Assembly: GCF_009856295.1 (NCBI RefSeq) | Contig: NZ_WMEU01000001.1 | Location: forward strand, 434,001-498,000 | DNA from: Pontibacillus yanchengensis | GTDB lineage: Bacteria; Bacillota; Bacilli; Bacillales; BH030062 | DNA length: 64,000 nucleotides | Direction: 5' to 3' | Notes under the pieces: generated by a model | Databases searched by the model: none | Seen by the model: the letters and a program-made list of their open reading frames with translations, nothing else | What the model was told of the DNA's origin: nothing | Part shown: positions 8,847 to 16,674 of the stretch, one piece after another | Position numbering within the stretch: position 1 is the stretch's first letter | Layout of the letters: each line of letters starts with the position of its first letter | Program-made: the position numbers and the translations under genes

Positions 8847-9173
8847 GTGACTGAATTAGAGCAAGCATGGGATACATTTATTTGTTATATGTCAGAACAT
8901 CCAAAAATCGCTAATTGTTATTATAAGCAGGTAACTGGTATTCCTTTTATTTATATTAAAGGCGAGTCACAAGCTATAAAACGTAGCGATATAGAAGAGG
9001 TTTTGAAGGAAGCTGCTGCAAAAGCAATGAAAGCAAAACGCCTCACCCTCTCCATGTATCATGTTCGAGAAAGTGAGGCATTTTATGTGTATCGTGTAAG
9101 GTTTTTAGTCCCTCAACAAAAAATGTTCTGCTGCGGAAATATATGTGATGATTGTATTAGGTTTCAACGTTAA
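8847..9173 (+). CDS. small cysteine-tailed protein of unknown function
   Basis: The 108-codon gene starts at GTG 8847 behind the ribosome binding site AAAGGAAGGT (8831-8840). It ends one base before the stop codon of convergent ylbF. The middle is a mixed alpha/beta sequence, with an Ala/Lys-rich helix around KEAAAKAMKAKR. The C-terminus holds the cysteine cluster FCCGNICDDC, which could bind a metal or an iron-sulfur cluster. YlbF, whose gene converges on it, also ends in a cysteine cluster. I recognise no family. Confidence 0.65.
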   Translation: MTELEQAWDTFICYMSEHPKIANCYYKQVTGIPFIYIKGESQAIKRSDIEEVLKEAAAKAMKAKRLTLSMYHVRESEAFYVYRVRFLVPQQKMFCCGNICDDCIRFQR

Positions 9174-9174
9174 C

Positions 9175-9615
9175 CTAAGAACAACCGCATCCTCCGCCAC
9201 TACCACAGCCATCCCCATGACTTGTTTCCTTAAACACTAAACCATCTTTAGGGACTTTTATTTGTGGACTTACGCTTTCAGCGACAATTTGACTAACTTC
9301 ATCTAAAAGTTTCTGAAGTTCACGTTCAGCCACCTTATATGCAGCAACAATATCATTCATGTCCATATCCCGCTTTTTCTCACGGACTGCCTTCATGATT
9401 TGATTATAGTCAGGATGATACCGACCAAAACGTTGAACATCCTCATATTGATCTTTGCTATCCTGAAAAGCTTTTATAAGGCGTTGTGCTTCTTTATTTT
9501 GTTCAAGGTCCTTCTTGGCCTGTAAATATTGCTCATATACTTCAGATTGCAATATCAGTTGCCCCAATTGTTCACTTTGTTCTAAAATTTCTACAGATTC
9601 ACTAGTGGCTATCAT
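9175..9615 (-). CDS. ylbF: YlbF (RicF), regulator of RNase Y, biofilm, competence and sporulation
   Basis: The 146-residue helical protein contains the block YEDVQRFGRYHPDY, which I recall as almost identical in B. subtilis YlbF, and ends in a glycine/cysteine tail CGSGGGCGCS. YlbF, YmcA and YaaT form a complex that carries iron-sulfur clusters and tunes RNase Y-dependent mRNA processing. In B. subtilis it is needed for competence, biofilm formation and sporulation. I choose ATG 9615, because GGAGGTGG lies a few bases upstream; the frame itself opens at 9639. It is followed by convergent 8847 and preceded by ylbE and ylbD, as in B. subtilis. Confidence 0.93.
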   Translation of the reverse strand: MIATSESVEILEQSEQLGQLILQSEVYEQYLQAKKDLEQNKEAQRLIKAFQDSKDQYEDVQRFGRYHPDYNQIMKAVREKKRDMDMNDIVAAYKVAERELQKLLDEVSQIVAESVSPQIKVPKDGLVFKETSHGDGCGSGGGCGCS

Positions 9616-9672
9616 ACTATCCACCTCCACTTCTATCATATCAAAATTTATTCAAGAAGCGAAATATTGAAT

Positions 9673-9906
9673 TTAATCTTTCATAGCTTGCGCCATTTGC
9701 ATGAGCATTTGCACCATTTGTAGCTGATTATTAAAACGCTCTATTCGCTGTGTTGTTGTTTTCCCAAAGTAATACTTGGACTCTTGTTCCATTTGGCTTA
9801 AAACGCTTGGGTCTCTTGTTACTCTTCGATACCATTTCGGATTCATCCTCATAAATTTGCGTAAGTCTTCACGACTTTCTAGATACTGATATACGCCTGG
9901 TTGCAT
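9673..9906 (-). CDS. ylbE: YlbE-like protein
   Basis: The 77-residue protein starts MQPGVYQYLESREDLR and contains the run RMNPKWYRRVTRDP, which I recognise as the YlbE-like family. That family is small, cytoplasmic and of unknown function, restricted to Bacillales. A ribosome binding site (GGAGAGGG, rc of 9911-9918) precedes the ATG at 9906. It lies 12 bp after ylbD and 57 bp before ylbF on the same strand, so ylbD-ylbE-ylbF are probably one transcript. No membrane segment or catalytic residue stands out. Confidence 0.9.
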   Translation of the reverse strand: MQPGVYQYLESREDLRKFMRMNPKWYRRVTRDPSVLSQMEQESKYYFGKTTTQRIERFNNQLQMVQMLMQMAQAMKD

Positions 9907-9918
9907 GATACCCTCTCC

Positions 9919-10383
9919 TTAGTCACGTCCGAATTGAAAAGGGGAACGACGATTTGAAGTCGAGCTTGATTGATTGGGTGTTGTTTTTTTCATATCCTGG
10001 AATTGTGACACTAACGTTTGAATATTTTGAATTGCACCATTTAATTGCGTAATATGACCTTGCACTTTGTTTAAATCAACGTTTTCGATCATTCCCATTA
10101 ATTGGCCCATCAACTGACTTTTGTCTTCTTCAGACGCTTCTTCCTTTTTCTCATCAGATTGATCGTTATGAGTAGCATCTTTTGCTTTTTTCTTCGTATA
10201 GGACGTATTCTCATCACCCTCAAAATTTTTCCAATACTCATCCTCTTCACCAAGCAATACCCATTTTTCATAATATGGCTGCCAAGATTCACCATTCTTT
10301 TTGACCGTTTCCATTAGCTTGGGGTACTTCGTCACAAATTCTTTAAATTGTTGTACAGATGGATCTAATTCTTTTGAGCTCAT
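9919..10383 (-). CDS. ylbD: spore coat protein YlbD
   Basis: The 154-residue protein is highly charged and low in complexity: a helical N-terminal part (FKEFVTKYPKLMETVKKNG), a Lys/Glu-rich middle (around residues 70-85) and a polar Gln/Ser-rich tail. Together with its position ahead of ylbE and behind ylbC, this fits the YlbD spore coat family, which is made under mother-cell control in B. subtilis. AGAGGTGAGT lies upstream of ATG 10383. I infer the coat role from the family rather than from any visible motif. Confidence 0.87.
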   Translation of the reverse strand: MSSKELDPSVQQFKEFVTKYPKLMETVKKNGESWQPYYEKWVLLGEEDEYWKNFEGDENTSYTKKKAKDATHNDQSDEKKEEASEEDKSQLMGQLMGMIENVDLNKVQGHITQLNGAIQNIQTLVSQFQDMKKTTPNQSSSTSNRRSPFQFGRD

Positions 10384-10464
10384 AGGTACTCACCTCTTTT
10401 TTACACACATGTCATACAATACATATATGACATTAACCTAGTTGACGTGCAAAAAAGACGAGAA

Positions 10465-11535
10465 CTACAACGCTTTTTCTAGGAAGTTTTGAGTGTAATA
10501 ATAGCGATAAACTCCTACACCTAAATGAGTGTACACGTCACTTAAGAGCGCCTCCCTGTGACCTTTGCTGTTTAACCACCCCTCAACTACAGAAGGTGCA
10601 TCTGGATATTGAGCAGCAATATTTTCACCTGCTGAAAAATACCGTACTTCCTTTGCTTGTAACCTTTCTTTAAGACTTTCTCCTTTTGGGGAAATATGGG
10701 AGAAATAATTATGAATAGCCATGTCTTTACTATGTCCATATGCTACTGAAGACACCTTTTCATCCCATTTCACCTGTTTTTGAGAGAACCGTTCTCGAAT
10801 CATATTAGTAATATCAAAAATTTGTTTTTCCATCCCTTCTTCAATTGTCGCCCAGTCTTGTTCCAATATAAGAGGTTTATCCGGAAGTTCTCCTCTGTAA
10901 TATACTTCATAAGGTCGATGTTCTAGCAACACTTCTGAGGATAAAAGCCTCACAGAGGATAACTCTTGCTTAAATTGATCAAAATATAATTGCATATACT
11001 GCCCTTCATTAATTTCTACTAAAGGTCGCTTTTCTAGATCATCATTTGACAAGTTAAATTCATAAGCCCCCTCCTCATAAGAAACTTGCACTTCTTGCTT
11101 TAAATCCAACTGTAATGCTATATCTTCAAAATTTTGACCTATAGAGTATGGGTGTATAGATAGATCAGGACCAACTCCATAAACAGTCACAACTTCTCCT
11201 TCTTCCACTCCAATTTGAATGTACTGATTCTCTTGTTTATATATCCACCAAGTGTATCCATAAGGGGTTACATCTCTTCTAACTGGTTCCCCCATCTGAT
11301 TAACAACTTCCTTTTCGGACATACCCATATAATTGAAAAATGCTCCTTTACCTAATGAATTGTTTTCATTGGTTGAAGAAGAATCAATATTTTCAAATTC
11401 TTGTGTTGATGTTTTTGAACCTGGTATTTCTTTAATCGGTGGAGGATCATTCATAACCTTGTCCTCTTGTTTGACAAAAGGATACAACGCTATTATGGCA
11501 ATTATCATTAGAAAAAGTATATTTAATCGTTTCAT
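10465..11535 (-). CDS. ylbC: exported CAP/SCP-domain protein YlbC
   Basis: The 356-residue protein has an N-terminal membrane anchor (residues 5-20), a Ser/Asn-rich linker, the CAP-associated N-terminal domain (about 65-215) and a C-terminal CAP/SCP domain. The CAP landmarks are visible: HSKDMAIHNYFSH, then SAGENIAAQY, then SKGHREALL and THLGVGVY. CAP proteins are extracellular, with roles ranging from lipid binding to protease-like activity; the function of YlbC is not established. AAAGGAGATAGGAT precedes the ATG. It faces ylbB and ylbD in the order seen in B. subtilis. Confidence 0.92.
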   Translation of the reverse strand: MKRLNILFLMIIAIIALYPFVKQEDKVMNDPPPIKEIPGSKTSTQEFENIDSSSTNENNSLGKGAFFNYMGMSEKEVVNQMGEPVRRDVTPYGYTWWIYKQENQYIQIGVEEGEVVTVYGVGPDLSIHPYSIGQNFEDIALQLDLKQEVQVSYEEGAYEFNLSNDDLEKRPLVEINEGQYMQLYFDQFKQELSSVRLLSSEVLLEHRPYEVYYRGELPDKPLILEQDWATIEEGMEKQIFDITNMIRERFSQKQVKWDEKVSSVAYGHSKDMAIHNYFSHISPKGESLKERLQAKEVRYFSAGENIAAQYPDAPSVVEGWLNSKGHREALLSDVYTHLGVGVYRYYYTQNFLEKAL

Positions 11536-11627
11536 ATCCTATCTCCTTTGTCTTACTGTTATATCTATTATAATAGGACAAACTAGCAAATATGTATTGT
11601 TCTATCTTATTACTGATCACTGTAATA

Positions 11628-11661
11628 ATAAAAAACACCCTGCTTCTTATCGAGGCAGGGT
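11628..11661 (-). terminator. terminator after ylbB
   Basis: On the minus strand ACCCTGC (11661-11655) pairs with GCAGGGT (11643-11637) and is followed by GTTTTTTATT. It lies 22 bp after the ylbB stop codon and separates ylbB from ylbC. Confidence 0.85.
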
Positions 11662-11683
11662 ATAATGGTGATATTTATCTTCA

Positions 11684-12112
11684 TTAATGAACTTCTGGTC
11701 GTTCTGATATTTCTTCTAGTGCATGCCCAGCTGCTTCATTTGAATATTTTTCTAAAGATAAGTCACCTAGGGAAACGATACCAACTAGCTTCCCATTCTC
11801 TACTACTGGTAAGCGACGAATTTGTTTTTCGGACATAATCTTACTTGCTTCTTCAATAGAAGTTTCAGGTGTACAAGTCGTAAGTTTATCACTCATAACT
11901 TCTTGAATTGTAGAAGAACCTGATTTCTTCTGAGCATACCCACGAATAACAAGGTCTCGGTCGGTAACCATACCTAGAAGATTTTTATCATTATCACAGA
12001 CCGGTACAGAGCCTACATTTCGTTGTTTCATCATAGTTGCAGCTTCAAATAAGTTATCATCCGATGTACAACACGCTACATCTTTTGTCATGATGTCTTG
12101 AATAGCTTTCAT
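11684..12112 (-). CDS. ylbB: CBS-domain protein YlbB
   Basis: The 142-residue protein is made of two tandem CBS domains: IQDIMTKDVACC to VTDRDLVIRGYA, then VMSDKLTTC to RRLPVVENGKLVG. CBS pairs bind adenosyl nucleotides and act as energy or ligand sensors; the ligand here is unknown. I choose ATG 12112 because GGAGG lies 8 bases upstream of it and overlaps an earlier in-frame ATG at 12127. It ends at its own terminator and sits beside ylbC, as in B. subtilis. The divergent region of about 220 bp to the YugN-like gene should hold its promoter. Confidence 0.93.
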   Translation of the reverse strand: MKAIQDIMTKDVACCTSDDNLFEAATMMKQRNVGSVPVCDNDKNLLGMVTDRDLVIRGYAQKKSGSSTIQEVMSDKLTTCTPETSIEEASKIMSEKQIRRLPVVENGKLVGIVSLGDLSLEKYSNEAAGHALEEISERPEVH

Positions 12113-12334
12113 TACAATCGCCTCCATAGTATTTTATAAAATGGAACAGACAATGAAGAACACTGTAACTACCCCATTACGTGTTTAGTGTGTCCGATTC
12201 TCAGAAAAAATTGCTTTTTTTCTTTAGTTTTTACGATTTATATGGCAAACAATTGCAACTTGAGTCAACTTTTAATATGATGGATTTAGATTACGTTTTT
12301 ACCTAGTTATAGAATTTTTGTGAGGTGGAAAAAA

Positions 12335-12826
12335 ATGAAAATTGATGGAGTAGGTTTAGCAGGTGCAACACTTGATCTTAAAAAATTAGACCACCTAATG
12401 GACAAAGCTGGATTCGTCCGTGCCGGTCAATGGGATTATGAGCGAGTTACATATGATTATAAACTCGAGACTGCGACGAAGGGGCAAACGTATTATATTA
12501 GAGCACAAGGACATGCACTTGAAGGGGATGTTGATAAAGGGGATGCGGTCATAACATTAATGACTCCTCTTATTGGTTTACATTATTATCCGCATGGAGT
12601 TGAATATGGAGATGGTGAAGAATTTCCCCCTAGCGTTGTAGAGCGCGCCAATAAACTATTAGAACGTGTTAAAGGTCTCATTGATGAATTTAATGGTGGC
12701 AGACCTCCTCAAGCCGTTCTTGGAGAGCTTATGGAATGGGCAAAGGAAAATAATGATGAAGCATTAATATCGAAGATTAAGTCCCTAGAAACGTATGAGA
12801 AAGAGTCTTCCAATTCGAACGAGTAA
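12335..12826 (+). CDS. YugN-like family protein
   Basis: The protein of 163 residues starts at ATG 12335 behind AGGTGG (12323-12328). The pattern LDKLMDKAGFVRAGQWDYERVTYDYK, followed by YYIRAQGHALEGD and PLIGLHYYPHGVEYG, fits the YugN-like family as I remember it. That family is cytoplasmic, found in Bacillales and of unknown function. It is a single-gene unit ending in a strong terminator shared in position with convergent mscL. In B. subtilis yugN lies elsewhere, so its presence in the ylbB-ctaM interval is a local rearrangement. Confidence 0.85.
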   Translation: MKIDGVGLAGATLDLKKLDHLMDKAGFVRAGQWDYERVTYDYKLETATKGQTYYIRAQGHALEGDVDKGDAVITLMTPLIGLHYYPHGVEYGDGEEFPPSVVERANKLLERVKGLIDEFNGGRPPQAVLGELMEWAKENNDEALISKIKSLETYEKESSNSNE

Positions 12827-12833
12827 CGTAATC

Positions 12834-12870
12834 GAAGCGACTGTATACCCTTTAAGGATACAGTCGCTTC
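12834..12870 (+). terminator. terminator between YugN-like gene and mscL
   Basis: GAAGCGACTGTAT (12834-12846) pairs perfectly with ATACAGTCGCTTC (12858-12870) around an 11-nt loop, followed by TTATTTTAATTT on the plus strand. The mscL stop codon abuts it, so it may also stop mscL transcripts. Confidence 0.87.
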
Positions 12871-13320
12871 TTATTTTAATTTCTTGGAATGAAGATGTAT
12901 CAAGGGATTACTTCGGTTATTTGACTCTTTATCAATAGGAACGGCTTCTTTATGATGTTGTTCTCTTAAAAGTTCCCGAATATCTCCGAGAATCTTATCA
13001 GTCGTTTCTTCTTTAAACTTAACTTTTTTAGATTTTCCTCTCATACGAAAAATAATTTTCAAAAACATAAAAATGGCGAATGTGATGATAAAAAAATCCA
13101 CGAATGCCTGAAGAAAAGCACCATAGTGAATGGTTACGTCTTTAAATGAAAAACTTAGAAATTGTAGGTTTACGCCTCCCATCACGAACCCAGCTACTGG
13201 CATAACGAGATCACTAACTAAAGATTCTACAATCTTACTAAAAGCACCACCTATTATAACTGCAATAGCTAAATCAAATGTATTTTCTTTAATTAAAAAT
13301 GACTTAAAGTCTTCCCACAT
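12871..13320 (-). CDS. mscL: large-conductance mechanosensitive channel MscL
   Basis: The 149-residue protein has the MscL layout: N-terminal amphipathic helix (WEDFKSFLIKENTFDLAIA), TM1 with GGAFSKIVESLVSDLVMP, a short periplasmic-type loop, TM2 (about residues 70-93) and the charged cytoplasmic cluster RMRGKSKKVKFKEE. It opens under membrane tension to release solutes during osmotic downshock. I choose ATG 13320 with GAGGAGGGGG upstream over the frame start at 13341. The tail after the C-terminal helix (from about residue 125) is longer than usual and histidine/asparagine-rich. The BCCT importer at 48.8 kb would be its physiological counterpart in osmotic control. Confidence 0.95.
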   Translation of the reverse strand: MWEDFKSFLIKENTFDLAIAVIIGGAFSKIVESLVSDLVMPVAGFVMGGVNLQFLSFSFKDVTIHYGAFLQAFVDFFIITFAIFMFLKIIFRMRGKSKKVKFKEETTDKILGDIRELLREQHHKEAVPIDKESNNRSNPLIHLHSKKLK

Positions 13321-13462
13321 AGACAACCCCCTCCTCTCCACATAAGTATGTATAGAAAATGTTATACATGTGTATGAATTAAGTGTTTTATCTGTTCAAA
13401 GTGCTTACTTCATGCTATATTTTGAAATAGAGAGTTGTTGGAAAGGAGCTTTTTGATCTAAA

Positions 13463-14521
13463 TTGTTTCGATATCTTAATAAAAGACAATGGATTTTAAT
13501 ACTAGTTACTATTCTGTTTATTATAGCAGCGTATTTTATTTTACCTGTATCCTTACCCCTTATTATTGCCTTTATAACGGCACTATTTCTTAACCCAGCT
13601 GTCCGCTTATTACAATATAAATTTCGAATTCAAAGAAAGTTATCTGTAATAATCGTGTATATCTCTTTTTTGATCCTACTTTCAATTGCTGGGACATTTC
13701 TTGTAACAAGAGCCGTTACCCAAATTGCGAGCTTTGTTGATAATGCACCAATGTATGTGTCACAAATTGAAACTTTCTTCAGTGAGTGGGAGAAAGATAC
13801 AAGTCGATTTAAAGAACAGTTCCCACCTCAAGTAGTCAAGGAAATTGAAACAAGTATTCAAACAAATTTCGCCCAATTCAAGCAATCTTTAAGCCAAAAA
13901 AGTAACATAATGGATATTGCTGGATTCATCTCGAGCATCCCAAATTATTTAGTTAGTTTTCTTGTTTACTTAATTGCGCTTTTTCTATTCATGTTAGAGA
14001 TGCCTAGATTGAAATCAAAGGCATACGATCACATGACGACTAAAACAGCAGAGAAAGTACGCTTCATGAACTCTCGGTTATCTTATGTCGTATTTGGATT
14101 CTTAAAGGCTCAATTCCTTGTAAGTATTGTCATCTTTGTGGTTACTTTGATAGGATTATTGATTATTTCTCCAAATGTCGCCATTATCATGTCACTCATT
14201 ATTTGGATGGTTGATTTTGTTCCAATCATTGGTTCCATTGCCATTTTAGGTCCTTGGGCTGTATATATGTTCTTAATTGGCGATTTCTATATGGGTACAC
14301 AGTTAGCTATCTTGGCCGTGGTACTATTAGCCATTAGAAGGACGGTAGAACCAAAAGTAATGGGGAGACATATAGGCCTTTCTCCTCTAGCTACCTTAAT
14401 CGCTATGTATATTGGATTAAAACTATTTGGTATATTAGGATTCTTCATTGGACCACTAATTGTCATTGCCTTTAACTCTGCTAAAGAAGCTGGAATTATT
14501 AAATTAAACTTAAAGATTTAA
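13463..14521 (+). CDS. AI-2E family transporter, YtvI-like
   Basis: The 352-residue polytopic protein starts at TTG 13463, with GAAAGGAGC at 13441-13449. It has two N-terminal membrane helices, a soluble helical stretch (about 100-150) and then five or more further helices. The signature block PNVAIIMSLIIWMVDFVPIIGS and the later LAIRRTVEPKVMG are those of the AI-2E (YdiK/TqsA) permease family. The spacing and N-terminus resemble the sporulation protein YtvI, but other paralogues (YueF, YrrI) are alike, so I leave the symbol empty. It ends in a strong terminator. Confidence 0.85.
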   Translation: MFRYLNKRQWILILVTILFIIAAYFILPVSLPLIIAFITALFLNPAVRLLQYKFRIQRKLSVIIVYISFLILLSIAGTFLVTRAVTQIASFVDNAPMYVSQIETFFSEWEKDTSRFKEQFPPQVVKEIETSIQTNFAQFKQSLSQKSNIMDIAGFISSIPNYLVSFLVYLIALFLFMLEMPRLKSKAYDHMTTKTAEKVRFMNSRLSYVVFGFLKAQFLVSIVIFVVTLIGLLIISPNVAIIMSLIIWMVDFVPIIGSIAILGPWAVYMFLIGDFYMGTQLAILAVVLLAIRRTVEPKVMGRHIGLSPLATLIAMYIGLKLFGILGFFIGPLIVIAFNSAKEAGIIKLNLKI

Positions 14522-14540
14522 CAAGTATAGCGTATTTACC

Positions 14541-14585
14541 AAAAAGGTGCTATCCTCATATTTGTAGAGGATAGCACCTTTTTTT
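14541..14585. terminator. terminator after the AI-2E permease gene
   Basis: AAAAAGGTGCTATCCTC (14541-14557) pairs with GAGGATAGCACCTTTTT (14567-14583), followed by further T. The stem carries A- and T-runs on both sides, so it can work in both directions. Confidence 0.9.
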
Positions 14586-14640
14586 AATTGGATATATTTA
14601 TCTGGTCTGGTCGTTTGGAATAAAAAGTTACTCCATTTAA

Positions 14641-14716
14641 GAGGCATAATCTGGAAGGCTTGAAGTTGAGATAAATTTGACGATCGCACAGAAAGAGCGA
14701 TGTATCCGTAGATTTA
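14641..14716 (+). repeat. family B dispersed repeat, head module only
   Basis: The sequence from GAGGCATAATCTGGAAG through GTTGAGATAAATTTG to TCCGTAGATTTA matches the head of the element at 44965-45037 over about 75 bp. It holds a small hairpin, ATCGC (14683-14687) with GCGAT (14697-14701), where other copies have ATCCC with GGGAT. It lies just downstream of the Eis-like gene on the opposite strand. Confidence 0.75.
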
Positions 14717-14723
14717 TTTTCTG

Positions 14724-15899
14724 TTAAAAAAAGTCGAGGAAAGCTGGTTGAACATCAGTAAGTAATGAGGAAACCTTCTGGGGTTCTCCTTTTATTTCAA
14801 GAGCTTTAAACATTTGTAGGTGATGGATCGATTGACTGTTCAACAGTAGTGAAGTAAACGATTGAATAGGACCATTAATTAAAACATCTGCTTGACCTAT
14901 ATGACCGTTTTGTACACTACCTACTCCATTAGAAACTGTAAGCGTCCAATTTCCGTTATTCCAAGGAGCCATTTCATCTTCCACATGTAAATGCAATACA
15001 CAGGATATTTTGTTTTTCGCAAAAGGGTATCCTTCTAAGAATGATTCAAGAACTACAATCCTACTCATAAAATAGGCATGTCTTGTTTCTTTTACTCTAG
15101 GATTAGCTAAATAAAACAGCATTGGATCATCAGGAAGTAGAACCATATTTATGTTGTCGACCATTGAGTCATGGTTTTTAATCCAGTTTAAAAGATTAGA
15201 CCAGGCATTATATGTAGAATAAATCATTTCTTCTACATGCAATATATTGTTCTCTAACTTTGTAAGGGCATATCCATCAGGTATCCCATCTTCATTAAGT
15301 GAAAGTGCAATTGTAGTTCCTTCAGTTATTACCCTGTTTTCCCACCAAAAGTTGTCTCGTTTCATTAATAGTCCGTATTGGGTAGCTACTTGCTCATAAA
15401 GGATATGTAACTCTTCTTTATGTTCTTGATATGTGGTACGCATTGTGTATCCCTTTGTTGCTACAAATTCAGGGATATCAGTTATCGATATACTTACCTT
15501 TCTCATTTCCTGTGTTAGCTCCCAACCAAAACGTCTATAAAAAGAAATGGAGAAAGGGTGTAACATAGAGACAGCCATTCCTTTATTCTTCATAACTTCA
15601 AGACTATGTGACATCAATCTTTTCACATGACCTCTTCTCCTGAATTCTGGCCATGTAGCAATACTTGCGATACCACCAAAATCAAACCGTTTATTCTTAA
15701 TATACATTTGGAGAGGAATGAGATGCAGCTTTGATACTAACTGATCCTTTTCGAAGGACCCGTAAACCCATTCTTTCGATAATCTTTTCCTTTTAGTCTC
15801 TCGTCTCTCTTGTGTTAAGGGTGACTGGAATGCATAAGAACCAAGTTGTAAAGCATCTTCAAAATAAAAGTGTTCATCACATTGCTCGATTCTTACCAT
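14724..15899 (-). CDS. Eis-like GNAT N-acetyltransferase with C-terminal SCP2-like domain
   Basis: The 391-residue protein has an N-terminal GNAT domain with the acetyl-CoA loop RRRGHVKRLM (about residues 87-96), a second GNAT-like region, and a C-terminal part (about 290-391) resembling the sterol carrier fold of Eis proteins. The SMLHPFSISFYRRFGWE block is typical of this family. Eis-type enzymes acetylate amines, for example on aminoglycosides or proteins; the substrate here cannot be told from sequence. GGAAGGAGCGA lies upstream of ATG 15899. The start lies 23 bp inside the preceding acetyltransferase gene, so the two are translationally coupled. Confidence 0.88.
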   Translation of the reverse strand: MVRIEQCDEHFYFEDALQLGSYAFQSPLTQERRETKRKRLSKEWVYGSFEKDQLVSKLHLIPLQMYIKNKRFDFGGIASIATWPEFRRRGHVKRLMSHSLEVMKNKGMAVSMLHPFSISFYRRFGWELTQEMRKVSISITDIPEFVATKGYTMRTTYQEHKEELHILYEQVATQYGLLMKRDNFWWENRVITEGTTIALSLNEDGIPDGYALTKLENNILHVEEMIYSTYNAWSNLLNWIKNHDSMVDNINMVLLPDDPMLFYLANPRVKETRHAYFMSRIVVLESFLEGYPFAKNKISCVLHLHVEDEMAPWNNGNWTLTVSNGVGSVQNGHIGQADVLINGPIQSFTSLLLNSQSIHHLQMFKALEIKGEPQKVSSLLTDVQPAFLDFF

Positions 15900-16404
15900 A
15901 ATATCGCTCCTTCCTAGCTTTAAACCATATTAACCCATCTTCTTCACCTTTCTCAGCAAATCCATTAGCCGTAAGTACTTTGCATGAAGGTACATTATTT
16001 GCTTCACAAGAGGCTGTTACAGTAGTTATCCCATCTTGTCGAAAAGCCCAACCAAGCATTGATTCTACTGCTTCTTTTGCATAACCTTGATTTCGATGAA
16101 TCTTCGATACGTAATAACCTATTTCAACTTCCCCATTAACTGGGTGTCCTTTAAAGCCAATATCACCAATTACAATCTGCTTATGCTTATCTAATATAAT
16201 CCATGGCCCATAGCCGAAGTAACTAGAATCCTGCTCTAACGCTTCTATATAAATAGGTAGTAAAGCCTTCAACGCATTACCTGGCCATAAGGCATCATAT
16301 GGAGTACCTAACCACTGTGGGTAGCTTTCCGTATCAATCATTAGTTTTTGAGCTTGTTCAATTGTTATGGGCGATATAATAAGACGTTGGTTTTCTACAT
16401 CCAT
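15877..16404 (-). CDS. GNAT family N-acetyltransferase, RimJ/RimL-like
   Basis: The 175-residue protein begins RLIISPITIEQAQKLM and carries the GNAT motif A region EIGYYVSKIHRNQGYAKEAV (acetyl-CoA binding, roughly residues 98-117). This is followed by ASCEANNVPSCKVLTANGF, a signature of RimJ/RimL-type enzymes that acetylate protein N-termini or small molecules. The start ATG 16404 has AAGGTGG nine bases upstream. It overlaps the Eis-like gene by 23 bp and forms a two-gene unit. This pair is not part of the conserved B. subtilis order and is probably an insertion between the ytvI-like gene and ctaM. Confidence 0.87.
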   Translation of the reverse strand: MDVENQRLIISPITIEQAQKLMIDTESYPQWLGTPYDALWPGNALKALLPIYIEALEQDSSYFGYGPWIILDKHKQIVIGDIGFKGHPVNGEVEIGYYVSKIHRNQGYAKEAVESMLGWAFRQDGITTVTASCEANNVPSCKVLTANGFAEKGEEDGLIWFKARKERYYGKNRAM

Positions 16405-16642
16405 TTCTCGTTACCACCTTTCGTAGGTATATGTACTTATTTTATCAAAAACTATCTTCTTACTTCATTCTTTGTAATAGTTCCTTTTCTTACTCGAAGA
16501 TAAACCTTTTAATAACTCCCTTGTAAAAAAACATCGTTTTTTGTCAACGGTGTTTAAAACTTTAAAAATGGATTTGTACACTAACCACCTAGTCGCTGAA
16601 TCTAGAATTTCTTCCTTATTAAAAATGAAATGTATAAAAAAC

Positions 16643-16674
16643 GTAAAGAAAGCATCTGCTTCTTGCAGATGCTT
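16643..16674 (-). terminator. terminator after ctaM
   Basis: AAGCATCTGC on the minus strand (16674-16665) pairs with GCAGATGCTT (16659-16650), then TTCTTTACGTTTTTT follows. The stem begins within the ctaM stop codon. Confidence 0.8.

Noticed and set aside
16524-16558. Hairpin AAACATCGTT/AACGGTGTTT with a T-run on the minus strand
   Set aside because: One mismatched pair on the strand with the T-run and no gene ending nearby, since ctaM has its own terminator at 16643-16674.
16583-16606. CTAGTCGCTG word resembling the end of family A repeats
   Set aside because: Only about 10 bases match and no further block of the repeat is present.
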